From Phymorhynchus buccinoides (Eukaryota > Mollusca > Gastropoda > Neogastropoda > Raphitomidae): 64,000 nt of DNA. A program made the position numbers and the translations under genes. The notes under the pieces were generated by a model, which worked only from the letters and a program-made list of their open reading frames with translations, was not told where the DNA came from and ran no database searches. Within the stretch, counting starts at the first letter, position 1. Each line of letters opens with the position of its first letter. The stretch is taken from positions 27,952,030-28,016,029 of the forward strand of contig CM065690.1 of the NCBI GenBank assembly GCA_017654935.2, written 5' to 3'. Shown piece after piece: positions 14,601 to 28,629 of this stretch.

Positions 14601-17600
14601 ATCTCTTCTAATTCCAGTGTTAATTTTGATGTACGCATGTGCCTCTATGATGCTCAAAACTCCCACATGACCCACTAGGTTTCAAACCGGTGTGTCACTA
14701 AATGCAGCCAATTTTCACCCGATGCACTTTTTCTTCAAAAAATGTTTTAAAAAGTGATAAACAGAGACACCTTAAAATATGCAAGGTAACCCCCCTATAA
14801 ATCTAGAGACATTGGAGATAGCAAAAGCTTTTTTCTATGCTGTCTTCTTCTTCGTGCACCGACTCTGACTCTTTGATTTTGAAGATTGAATTACAGCTGA
14901 CATGGACTGACACTCATTCTGACCCCCTAACATTGAAGACATAAATTACCGCTGACATGGACTGACACTCATTCTGACCCCCTAACATTGAAGATATAAA
15001 TTACTGCTGCATGGACTGACACTCATTGTGACCCCCTAACATTGAAGATATAAATTACAGCTGACATGGACTGACCTAACATTGAAGATATAAATTACCG
15101 CTGACATGGACTGACCCCCTAACATTGAAGATATAAATTACCGCTGACATGGACTGACCCCCTAACATTGAAGATATAAATTACCGCTGACATGGACTGA
15201 CCCCCTAACATTGAAGATATAAATTACCGCTGACATGGACTGACACTCATTCTGACCCCCTAACATTGAAGATATAAATTACCGCTGACATGGACTGACA
15301 CTCATTCTGACCCCCTAACATTGAAGATATAAATTACCGCTGACATGGACTGACACTCATTCTGACCCCCTAACATTGAAGATATAAATTACCGCTGACA
15401 TGCACTGACACTCATTGTGACCCCCTAACATTGAAGATATAAATTACCGCTGACATGGACTGACCTCCTAACATTGAAGACATAAATTACCGCTGACATG
15501 CACTGACACTCATTCTGACCCCCTAACATTGAAGATATAAATTTCCTTCAAAATCATCGCCGAACACATAAAAATGACGCATTGCCATCGGACGTAACTG
15601 CCCAACCACAGAGAAGCTTACAAAATTCAGTCAAGGGAATGTACTTACACTACAAACTTCTTTCATTTTCACCGAGTGCGTGAAGAAAGGCTACCCAACT
15701 CAACAATGTGTACGATCGTCTCTCTCCAACGTTTTTTTTTTTTTTTTTAGTCGAATAGAAAAAGCGCATTTACGCGTAGCTCTCACATCCCTGAAATTAC
15801 CGCTGACATGGACTGACCTCCTTGCTGTCCTCGCCCAGCTCGTTGATGATGTCCTCGTCGTACATGTTCTCCAGAGACTCCATCTGCCTCTCGTGCTGCA
15901 CCTTCACGCTGTCAATGCGGGGCCGGGTCTGCATCTCCTTCAGACGCTCAGCCTCCGCCGCTTCCTCTGCCATTTCACGCAACGCTCGACGGTACTCGTG
16001 GGGAAACACCTGTCAGGAAGAGAAAAGAGTACAGTACAGAAACCAGCCAACTAAAAAATATCAGATAATTAACCAAAAACATTTGGGGTCCTAATTCAAT
16101 CCTTAAAACGTTTTACTACCAGAAACATCAAAAGTATAAAAAGCTTGTTTTTTTTTCTTTTCTTCTATCCAAAAAACTTCAAAAAGCATCCCATACCTAA
16201 GTTTTGATTTGTCCATTTCCCTCAGATTTCATGCCAGAGATTTATGGGAGAAAGACGCACCTTGACAAACTTGTCCTTCTCAGTGTCCCAGTTGTCCAGG
16301 ATGCGCTTTGCCACCTGGGACTCCGTGGCCTTGTGGAAGTCCTGCAGCAGGTCCCTCACAAAGTTCACGTCTATCGCCTTCTTCATGGGCTCCAGGGACA
16401 CTGTCTCCAGGTTGCACACTGTCTCAAAACGATTCGACCTGCACACACACAGCATTCTTTATTTCCTTCACAAAGTCCACATCTATCACCTTCTTCATAG
16501 GCTCCAGGGACACTGTCTCCATGGTGCACACAGTCTCAAAACGATTCAACCTGCACATACACACAGCATTCTTTATTAATGCAGCAGGTCCTTCACAAAG
16601 TCCACGTCTATCGCCTTCTTCATAGGCTCCAGGGACACTGTCTCCAGGTTGCACACTGTCTCAAAACGATTCGACCTGCACAAAAACAGCATTCTTTATT
16701 TCCTGCACAAAGTCCACATCTATCGCCTTCTTCATGGGCTCCAGGGACACTGTCTTCAGGTTGCACACTGTCTCAAAATGATTAGTCCTGCACATACACA
16801 TAGCATTCTTTATTAGTGCAGCAGGTCCTTCACAAAGTCCACGTCTATCGCCTTCTTCATAGGCTCCAGGGACACTGTCTCCATGGTGCACAGTCTCAAA
16901 ACGATTAGTCCTGCACATACACACACAGCATTCTTTATTTCCTTCACAAAGTCCACATCTATCACCTTCATGGGCTCCAGGGACACTGTCTTCAGGTTGC
17001 ACACTGTCTCAAAACGATTAGTCCTGCACATACACATACACACAGCATTCTTTATTAGTGCAGCAGGTCCTTCACAAAGTCCACATCTATCACCTTCTTC
17101 ATGGGCTCCAGAGACACTGTCTCCAGGTTTCACACTGTCTCAAAACGATTAGTCCTGCACATACACACAGCATTCTTTATTAGTGCAGCAGGTCCTTCAC
17201 AAAGTCCACATCTATCACCTTCTTCATAGGCTCCAGGGACACTGTCTTCAGGTTGCACACTGTCTCCAAACGATTAGCCCTGCAAATACACAACATTCTT
17301 TATTCATGCAGCAGACCCTTCACAAATGATTCGCCCTGCACATACACACAGCATTTTTTTCTTTTTTCTTTTTTCATCAGGGCATACTTTATTTGAAGAA
17401 GTCAGACATTGTCTAAAGGGTAATTCTGCTCTGATAGACATTAACATTAAACATACCACAAGCTGAAGGATTCTTTTTACCACAGTGCATGCAAGACAAA
17501 CTACTATTTTTAACCTTTAGCATGCCAGATATTTTTCTGTGTTGTTTCCCCTGCAGCCAAATTAATTTTTATGACAAGTTCTGAGCTTGACACTACCAAC

Positions 17601-18219
17601 ATTCAAACACTTGTAACTCCCATTGGAACAACGCAATTGATATGGAATTTTGTATGTGGACAGAATAAACATTGATAATAATGCTGAAAGACTTTCCATA
17701 TTGTGGTTTGTTTGCTTGAAATAACCCCCCCAAAAAAAAACCCGCCCAGAAACTGAAATTGTGTCAGTGTTCACTTGTTTGATTGAAATGTGGAGAGCAT
17801 GTGTATGATTTATGACCTTATTCATAATAAAGTGCCTTTGTGCACTCAGTTCTGATCATTTTTTAAGATAATAGATCGACAACATTGTTGGTGAAATGTA
17901 AAAAATCAAAGAATGTGCCGCGCACATATTTTCAACAACGATCGATGGGTCCGTCAACTTTGATAATTCGGTCAACCGATCGCGAGAATACGACTCAGAA
18001 TGCTGCTTTACCAGCACTAATATCATCCAACAATAATAATTAATCGACTGCATTGTTGGGATAAAGTGAAAATCAAAAAACAATTTGCTTCACTTATCTT
18101 TTTGGGAATGACCGAAGGCCTGACAAGTAAAAATTGAGTCTGCAGTTGCAAGTCTAGGTCTAACACTTAGCACTTTCGCTAACACCCCCCTCCCCCCCCC
18201 CCCCCCCCCCCCCCCCCCC

Positions 18220-18260
<41 letters not shown>

Positions 18261-21200
18261 ACTGAACCCTGAACATTTATTTCTTTTCTAAAATGTATGA
18301 TTCAATATCCCCAACAACAGAACACTCACGGGTCATAGACGTAGGCAATGCCCCCAGACATTCCGGCAGCAAAATTTCTCCCAGTCAGCCCCAGAACCAA
18401 CACCCTGCCACCAGTCATGTATTCACAGCCATGGTCCCCACAGCCCTGAAACACCACATTATAACTCCCTACAACACCACATTATAACTCCCTACAACAC
18501 CACATTATAACTCCCTACAACACCACATTATAACACCATGCAACACCACATTATAACTCCCTACAACACCACATTATAACTCCCTACAACACCACATTAT
18601 AACTCCCTACAACACCACATTATAACACCCTGCAACACCACATTATAACTCCCTACAACACCACATTATAACTCCCTACAACAACACATTATAACACCCT
18701 GCAACAACACATTATAACTCCCTACAACAACACATTATAACACCCTGCAACAACACATTATAACACCCTGCAACACCACATTATAACTCCCTACAACACC
18801 ACATTATAACTCCCTACAACAACACATTATAACACCCTGCAACAACACATTATAACACCCTGCAACAACACATTATAACACCCTGCCGCCCGTCGTGTAT
18901 TCACAGCCATGGTCCCCACAGCCCTGAAACATCGCATCATAACTCCCTACACCACATTATAACTCCTGGCAACATCATATGGACAATCATAACACCACAT
19001 TATAAACTCCCTACAACAACACATTATAACACCCTGCCGCCCGTCGTGTATTAACAGCCATGGTCCCCACAGCCCTGAAACGCCGCATTATAACTCACTA
19101 AAACACCACAATATAACTCACGAAAACACCACATTATAACTCCCTACAACAACACATTATAACACCCTGCCGCCTGTCGTGTATTCACAGCCATGGTCCC
19201 CACAGGCTTGAAACACCGCATTATAACTCCCTACACCACCACATAACTCCCTACAACGCCACATTATAACTCCTGGCAACATCACATGGACTATCATAAC
19301 ACCCTGCCGCCTGTCATGTTTTCACAGCCATGGTCCCCACAGCCCCAGAACACCACATTATAACTCCTTAAAACGGCACATATAACTCCTGACAAGACCA
19401 CATTATAACTCCCACAACACTACATTATAACTCCCACAACACTACATTATAACTCCCACAACACTACATTATAACTCCGTACAAAATCACATTATAACTC
19501 CCAGCAACACCACTCCCTACTATGCCACATTATAACTCCCTACAACACCACATTACAACTCCTGGCAACATCACATGGACTATCAAAACACCCTGCCGCA
19601 ACAAAAATGAGAAGAAACAGCTTTGTTTAATCTTTCACGACATTCTCACAAGCACGTTTTCCTTCAACGATACGTTTCCAGTGCTCCTTCTCCTCTCTCA
19701 CCTCACAGATGGCGACGGCGCCAGAGTTCCTGACACAGAAGCGCTCGGCGGTCTGCCCGCAGAAGAAGGCCTTGCCGGATGTGGCGCCGTACAGACACAC
19801 GTTGCCCACGATGATGTTGTCCTGGGAACGGAACTTGGGGTGGCAGTCCTTGGGCGGGTAGATCACCACCTCACCCCCCGACAGACCCTGCACAAACAAC
19901 AGTCATTACTGACTGGGTTTATCCTCCGAAGTCGGAGTGTGGCTGCCCATGTGGCGGGGTAATAAAAAAAACGGTCACACACGTAGAGTTCTCATCCGAG
20001 AGAGAGAGAAAAATAGAGATTTTACGCCTTCTGAGTCAACAGACTATTTGGGGCATTTTAATTTATAAAGATCCTAGAAAAAAGGTGGATTTTGAGTTTA
20101 TAAAATATAGTTTTGAAAGAATAAGTTATTTATTTTAACAAAGTTTATGAAAGTTATTTTAATAGCGCAAGTTGAAGAGTGTAAAAATTATGTTTGTGAT
20201 AAAATATTTTAATTTTTTAAAAGATATTTAGCTGTTTGCTTTAAATCTGGCAGATTGGAGGAGGTCTGATTAAAAAAACCCAGGGCTACAGTTAAAATTC
20301 ATGCATTTTATGCTCAACTGAGCTATATGATAAAAAATCCGTGTTTGTGCTCGTGAAGAGCTTTATTATTAAAATTCTTGACAGGCATATGCCTGTGTAC
20401 AAGCTAATATACAGTTTTTTTTTAAAAACACCTATAAAAAGGTTATGTAAAGGTAAAAAAATTTATTTCCATTTTCTATATGTACATCACTTTTGTATAA
20501 GACTAGCCTATTAGGTTTTTGTCCCTTAGGACTCAATACAACTATTAGCTATTTAGGAGTTTTAGTTGTGAATTTATTTGGTCCAATGGCGACTGTTGTC
20601 TTTTGTTCCTTAGACCAAAAGTTATTAGACCAAAAGTTATTAAAATTGATATGTACATTGTTATTATGTACACAACTTTTACAAACAAGCTGTTTAGACC
20701 TTTTACTAGTAAAGTTATTTATTGTTTTTATAGAAAAACTTGTTTAAAATATACCTAAGTTGTGTTTAATCTATGTTAAAATTTGTTAAGTGTTTAACTT
20801 CTTTAATCTTGTCCATAGAACAGAGCAAAATGTAATTTTCACATATGTGAGTATGTAAAATTGTTAAAAGTTATGTTAAAAAGAAAACTTGTTTTTTGTT
20901 TTGATTGAGTTGTGGGACCTAACCCCTACTAACTGATCTTTTAGGTATATATATTCCGTTTTAATCTGGGTCCGTCTATAACGAGTTGGTTATAAGAGCC
21001 AGTCGTTTCATTTTCCTTTCCCAGGAACCTTTGTACACCATTACTTTGTGTGTACCCTTTGTTCATTAATTGTACCTGTCCTATTAGGACGTTTTATGCA
21101 TAGTTTAAGATTATTTTATTAAAATCTATATCTTTAAAATTGTTTATTATGTTAAAAATAGGTTAAGATTTGGTAAAAAACTAGTTTATGAATATTGAAG

Positions 21201-24200
21201 TTTCATAGTTATATTAAAAGTTGCTATTAAAATCTGGTTTGTTTTATGTATATTTTGGTCTGTTACAGATCCGTTATATTACACGAAGTTGCTTATGAGT
21301 GGGGGGACATACCATTGGTAATAGGTCTATTTAGATGAACAAGTTCAGTCTCAGTCCGAGTATTATCATGTTACATTTTAAGTATTTTGTAAGTGGGGGA
21401 ACATACCGCCAGAGGCCTCCAATACTGTAATGGGTTAAGTAATTTTGTTTTTACCAACTGATCCCAAGGGGGGGTAGCAACAAAAACTCTCCCGCCCTTG
21501 ATAGCATGATGGAGTCCAAGAGGTCTCAACCTTTTAGTTAGTTGTGGTGATGGTAATAAGATGAGAATAGTGGGCACGGGGATGGCTAACGACTCCTGCA
21601 TGTCCGGGGCGGAGGGAGGGAGGGAGAGGGACCCCTCCTCTCCGTCCCGAGCAGCGGCAGGCCACCGCATGGGCAGTCCCAAAAAAGGGGGGGGAGCACG
21701 AGCGCAAAAGCGCAACGGTTACGAGAGAACCCCCCGCCGCGCGCGCCGGAAACCCGCCCGTGGGGAGAAGGGACTTTAAAAACGGGTGGACTCAACAGAG
21801 CCACTTCAGCCCCAAGGGCGCATATTTTAATAAAAAGGGAAGAGGGGGAGGAAGGGAGCAGGAATACAGGCGGGCGCCCGGCGCGCCCCCCGGGGGGACT
21901 CCATCCCTATTAATAAGGAAAATTTTAGTTGGATTATACCAAGTAGTTAAGTGACGATTGGCCAATTGTTTCTGCCAGCCAGATTATTGGTAACCATCCC
22001 AATTTATCATGTTTGTTCATAATATGTTTTTCATTATATACCAAGTTATTTTGTTTAAATTTATCTATAGCAGGTTGAAGTTCATGCTTCAATTGATTAC
22101 AAGGATTAAAAATATGTTCTAGACTCAGGATATCTCCGCATTTACATGCGGAGCTTCTGAATTTACAGTGAATAGAGTTTGTGAAAAATCTATTAATCCT
22201 ACCCTGAATGTTATAAGGAATAGGTAGGAAGAGTCCATTTTTAATAAATTTAGTGCTCCGGGAGTGGGCCCTAGAGTAGGTATCCAACTCCTCGGCCCAC
22301 CCCCGGAACGCACAACGTTTTAGGTGATTTTTAGCCTCAGAGAGGGATAATTTGATGTTGATAATCTGACCCTCAATATGTTCGGCTGCTTTTTTAGCAG
22401 CCATATCTGCAATGTTATTACCATGCAAACCCAGATGGGAAGGAATCCACATAATAGTTACATCTGTACCTTTAGTTCTTATTTGATGTATTAAATTTTG
22501 TATTTCCTGGATAATTTTTTTCCTGTTTTTAGTAAACCCTTGTAGTGCATTCACTGAGGACAAGGAATCTGTAAGAATAGTGATTTGAAAGGGCGGTTTT
22601 GGAAAGTTGTTAATGAAGAAACAGGCTTCGAGAATAGCCCAGAGTTCAGCACTAAATATTGAGATTTTAGAGTTTAAGCAGAAGGATTTAGTTATTTTAA
22701 GGGCTGGGATGGTGAAAGCGCAGCCTATTTGTGATTCGGAGATCTTTGAACCGTCTGTATATATCAATAGTTGGTGTTGTATTTCGGAGATTTTTTCTTT
22801 GGACGCTACTAGTTCTCATCCCTCCTAGCTGGTGCATTTGTACCGTAGTGTTCAAGTGCTTCGGCTGTTGGGATGATCCCTGGAGTCCTTAAGCCAGGGT
22901 AAAACAACAACAAACTGACTGGGTTTGAATAGCTCCAATGGTGACACTCTGCACTTCATTATATCGTCATTAAAGAACCTCGTATCTGAATTTTGGTAGT
23001 TTTGAAAAAAACTTTAAAAAAGTAACCGCGTTGACCACAATTGATTAACTATGATGAATATGTTGTTCAAGACATTGCAAGTTTAGTCCTGCATTTTGTT
23101 AAAATTACTTTTTTATTTTTTATTTTAGACTTGAAAAGAACGAAGATACAAGGTTTTTGTCCTTAACTAGATCTGAATTTGGGACTTAATAGTTTTTGTT
23201 TTATTTTCACAACCTCATTTACCCCAGATAGAAAGTCGTTAGAGATACAAGCTTTCGGTGGAAGGTGGCGGGAAAATTAGAGAGCTGACTATGTATCTAA
23301 CTCAAAAATCGAAATACAAGGTTTTTGAATTTCACCGACGATATAATGGTTGCAGGCTTGAATCTCTTCTGCATCAGTTTTAGGACAAAGAGATGAATTT
23401 TTTCTCTCTCTTTTTAGATAACTTTGAGGACAATATTTATGAAAAATTACTTGTTACCTTCAAATGTATATGATGCATGCTTAAAGACCCACCACGTCCA
23501 TGAGTGAAAATCACGGTTTTCACATGTTTTCCCTTATAGCTGGTAAGAAATCTTAAGAAATCTTCCAAGCACAAGAGGGAATGCGACATGTGACGTCTTT
23601 AAGTCTTAGAACCCATTTCAAGCTTGGAAAGGGTAAACCACTGCATGCTGCTGATAATGGATGACATGAACAAACAAGACATGCACACATTCAGCAATAC
23701 TTGTAAACACCCCCCCCCCCCCCCATTTTACCCCTAAACCAAACATTTTTTATGTTATTTGTAGACTTCTACATTTTTATTTAACAGACTCAAGGAATTA
23801 GATGAGCTTCCAAAAATTCCCCCTGTGGCCCTGTGGGGATACCGGGGGGTCTTTTGTATCCATAGTTCCCCCACCTTCTGTAAGTTCTGTGCTTGTAACT
23901 TCCTCTCATCTATCACTCTTTTTTTACTCTGCCTTTTCCCTTTGCTTACTGTCATCTACTATCTTTCTACCTTACCGGTCCATTCACCTGCCTTTTTTCA
24001 TGAAACACTTTCAAAGAGATTTCCTCCAGCCGAAGTCGGACTTGCTGGGCCTAACTATATCTTAGGCGCCTAACGGCAGCATGACGCATCTGCGTTCATA
24101 ATTGACAGGAAGCTGAGCGATCGACGAAGAAGAAGCTTCCAACAAAACTAGCCGAGCCATTTGATGAAGTTGTCAGTTAGAGAAATCCCTCCCCCTTGCC

Positions 24201-27200
24201 CTGACCTTGGCCACATAGTCATTGGCGTCTCCCTCCAGCGTCACGTGCACCCCCTTGGCCAGGAAGGCGCAGAAACTCTGACCCCCTGACCCCTTGCAGT
24301 TGATGAGGATGCTGCCCTCTGGTAGGCCCTCTTCAGCCTTTTCACTGAAAAAAACACAAATAGGCAAAATTCCACCATCATTCTTATGTCGCTGAAGTAT
24401 TTGTGTGGCAGGTCATAGTCCTGCATAGTACACATGACTCTAGAAAAAGATTAAGTGTGTTTTGATGACATATTTAACCCTTTCGCCGCCAGCTATTTTT
24501 CAACCCAAAATGTCCATTAAACTTGGATGGGTAGAGAAAAACAATATGTCTGTAATATTGGGTATTCATCTGTGACATATTTAAAGTAAGGCTTATCCTT
24601 ACCTGCCAAAATTTAAGAAAATAGGGTCTTTGGATAACAGAACCTGATTTTATGTCTTTTAGTGAGATGCGTGTTAAATCATTGTGGTGCATAAATGCGA
24701 CATTGGCGGCTAAAGAGTTAAGATACAGTGAGGTTTCTTCCTCAAAGATATGACAAGCACAATCCATAGGTATTCACGCAAACATCATCACTCACACTTA
24801 CTAAACAAGTACAATGCTAGGTACGTGATATTGCATCTGATGACTCCAAAAGGTAACTTTTCACAGAGAAGAATAAGTAACCTTCTTATCTTAACAGTCA
24901 CATATAAAGAGCTATAGTCTCATTCCTTTCACACATGTTCATATTCTGATCGCTTCTCGGCCTTTTGGCTAAGACAGTGATTCAGGAACATAAATTTTTG
25001 TTTATACCCTGGTTGGTTTGTTCAGCCCGTCGTACATGGCGAAAGCCGATACGCGACGTTAAACTGAACTTCCACCATTCCTTTCAATCACGCTAAACAT
25101 GTCTAACTTCAAAATTTAATGACAAATGACAATGCCTTCTGCAATGACTGTCACAAATCCCATATCAGTGACATACATATTCCTACAAAATATCTTAGAT
25201 GTTGATGCATTAGATGGACCTAGAGGCTGTTAACTTGTGCAATATTGCAATAATTTATACGCATATAATACCCCCCAAAAAACAAGCAAAATACATAATA
25301 AAAAACTATATATATTTCTTTCTTTTTATTCTAATCATCACAATATTTTCCAGAGCATTATCATGGCGACTGACTTGGAGATGTAGTTGGAGAGCGTTGC
25401 CCCTAAGGTTCTGTCGGTGTTCTTCACCACCAGATCGATCACCACCTGCCTGCTGCGTCCCTCCACCACATCGCGTGACTTCTCTATCAGGTCATAGTCC
25501 TGCACACATACATGGAATCAGTGACTTCTCTATGAGGTCATAGTCCTGCACACAACACATACATGGAATCAGTGACTTCTCTATCATAGTCCTGCACACA
25601 TACATGGAATCAGCGACTTCTCTATCAGGTTATAGTCCTGCACACATACATGGAATCAGCGACTTCTCTATCAGGTCATAGTCCTGCACACATACATGGA
25701 ATCAGCGACTTCTCTATCAGGGCATAGTCCTGCACACATTCATGGAATCAGTGACTTCTCTATCAGGTCATAGTCCTGCACACAACCAATACATGGAATC
25801 AGTGACTTCTCTATCAGGTCATAGTCCTGCACACAACACATACATGGAATCAGTGACTTCTCTATCATAGTCCTGCACACATACATGGAATCAGCAACTT
25901 CTCTATCAGGTCATAGTCCTGCACACAACCAATACATGGAATCAGAGACTTCTCTATCAGGTCATAGTCCTGCACACATACATGGAATCAGCGACTTCTC
26001 TATCAGGGCATAGTCCTGCACACGTACATGGAATCAGTGACCTCTATCAGGTCATAGTCATGCACACATACATGGAATCATTGACTTCTCTATCAGGTCA
26101 TAGTCCTGCACACAATTAATGCATGGAATCAGTGACTTCTCTATCAGGCCATAGTCCTGCACACATACATGGAATTAGTGACTTCTCTATCAGGTCATAG
26201 TCCTGTACACATACAAGGAATTGGCGACTTCTCTATCATAGTCCTGCACACATACATGGAATCAGTGACTTCTCTATCATAGTCCTGCACACATACATGG
26301 AATCAGTGACTTCTCTATCAGGTCATAGTCCTGCACACAACCAATACATGGAATCAGCAACTTCTCTATCAGGTCATAGTCCTGCACACATACATGGAAT
26401 CAGCGACTTCTCTATCAGGTCATAGTCATGCACACATACATGGAATCAGTGACTTCTCTATCAGGTCATAGTCCTGCACACAACACATACATGGAATCAG
26501 TGACTTCTCTATTAGGTCATAGTCCTGCACACATACATGGAATCAGTGACTTCTCTATCAGGTCATAGTCCTGCACACATACATGGAATCAGTGACTTCT
26601 CTATCAGGTCATAGTCCTGCACACATACATGGAATCAGTGACTTCTCTATCAGGTCATAGTCCTGCACACATACATGGAATCAGCACTTCTCTATCAGGG
26701 CATAGTCCTGCACACAACCAATACATGGAATCAGCGACTTCTCTATCAGGTCATAGTCCTGCACACATACATGGAATCAGCGACTTCTCTATCAGGTCAT
26801 AGTCATGCACACATACATGGAATCAGTGACTTCTCTATCAGGTCATAGTCCTGCACACATACATGGAATCAGTGACTTCTCTATCAGGTCATAGTCCTGC
26901 ACACATACATGGAATCAGCACTTCTCTATCAGGTCATAGTCCTGCACACAACCAATACATGGAATCAGTGACTTCTCTATCAGGTCATAGTCCTGCACAC
27001 ATACATGGAATCAGCACTTCTCTATCAGGGCATAGTCCTGCACACAACCAATACATGGAATCAGCACTTCTCTATCAGGTCATAGTCCTGCACACAACAC
27101 ATACATGGAATCAGTGACTTCTCTATTAGGTCATAGTCCTGCACACATACATGGAATCAGCACTTCTCTATCAGGGCATAGTCCTGCACACAACACATAC

Positions 27201-28595
27201 ATGGAATCAGCGACTTCTCTATCAGGTCATAGTCCTGCACACATACATGGAATCAGCGACTTCTCTATTAGGTTATAGTCCTGCACACAAATAATACATG
27301 GAATTGATTGAATTGTAGAATGAAAGGAAGAAACTGAACAGTAATAATCACAAATACATGCTGTCACATACCAACACATATTTGTGCACACATGTGCACA
27401 CAAATTCACACAGAAACATACACTCAGTTAAAAAAGAAAAGACATATATATGAATAACAAGTAACAGAATGAGGCTCTCCAAAGTATAACTCGAGAGTCG
27501 TGTGCCTGTGGTCATTTGGTCCTACCAGTCGTTTGTCGAGGTCAAAGAGATGGTCCTTGGATCCCCCCACGGTGTTCAGGTCAGGCTTCATCTCCTGGGC
27601 GTTCTTCAGGTCAAAGTTCACCTACCAGTCGTTTGTCAAGGTCAAAGAGATGGTCCTTGGACCCCCCCCCCCCCCCCCCCCCCCCCCAATCCCACGGTGT
27701 TCACATCAGGCTTCATCTCCTGGGTATTCTTTATAATGGGGTCAAAGTTCACCTACCAGTCATTTGTGGGGCTCAAAGAGATGGTCCTAGGACGCCCCCC
27801 CCCCCACCCACGGTGTTCACATCAGGCTTCATCTCCTGGGCGTTCTTCAGGTCAAAGTTCACCTACCAGTCGTTTGTGGAGGTCAAAGATCTGGTCCTTG
27901 GATCCCCCCATGATGTTCACATCAGGCTTCATCTCCTGGGCGTTCTTCAGGTCAAAGTTCACCTACCAGTCGTTTGTGGAGGTCAAAGATCTGCTCCTTG
28001 GATCCCCCCCTGATGTTCACGTCAGGCTTCATCTCCTGGGCGCTCTTCAGGTCAAAGTTCACCTACCAGTCGTTTGTGGAGGTCAAAGATCTGCTCCTTG
28101 GATCCCCCCCTGATGTTCACGTCAGGCTTCATCTCCTGGGCGTTCTTCAGGATGCGGTCAAAGTTCAGCAGCTGGGCCTTGGGGTTCTCCGCGTCCGAGG
28201 ACAGACGCAGCTTGTCCGAGCGCCCAATCATCTCCTGGAAGCTGCGAAAGCCCAGCCTGGCCATGTGTTCACGGACCTGGTAAAACAGAACAGAACACAA
28301 CACAAAATTCAACTGGGGCCATGTGTTCATATATAAGAAGTATCAGAAGAAAACAGTATGTTAGGTTAGGTTAGGTTAGGTACATTATAGTCACAGAGGC
28401 GTCTCTGTGAAATTCGGGTTGCTCCCACCTGGAGAGCGCGTCGCAGCCAGAGGCGCGCCACCCAATTTTTAAAAAAAAAATTGTGCATGTGATTTTTGTG
28501 CGACTGATGAGGAAGGAAGGGAGGGGGGTAAATTTTGACCAAATTACAACTTTTTCGTTGCCACTGGGTTTAACGTGTGCTACATGCATGGGCAC

Positions 28596-28629
<34 letters not shown>

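Larger units (their letters stand above)
19998..22810 (-). mobile_element. 5'-truncated non-LTR retrotransposon with RNase H
   Basis: Flanked by an 11-bp duplication AGTTCTCATCC (19987-19997 and 22811-22821). Contains the RNase H region, then about 1.9 kb of 3' untranslated sequence and a (CTCT)n tail at its 3' end near 20000-20010. No reverse transcriptase or endonuclease remains, consistent with 5' truncation on insertion. Confidence 0.88.
19921..22913 (+). mobile_element. SINE family A copy split by a LINE
   Basis: The 5' part (about 19925-19997, GAAGTCGGAGTGTGGCTGCC...) and the 3' part (22822-22913, GGTGCATTTGTACCGTAGTG ... (CAACAA)n) belong to one SINE, flanked by a perfect 13-bp duplication. 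The LINE at 19998-22810 interrupts it. Confidence 0.85.

Noticed and set aside
21934..22809. Host RNase H gene
   Set aside because: It lies within an insertion with target duplications and has the Cys-rich tail of LINE proteins.
24949..24974. Functional U2 snRNA gene
   Set aside because: Only the first 26 bases match; the branch-recognition and Sm-site parts are absent.
25500..27310. CRISPR-like array of regular repeats
   Set aside because: Units are contiguous with no unique spacers and match an exon edge; the genome is eukaryotic.
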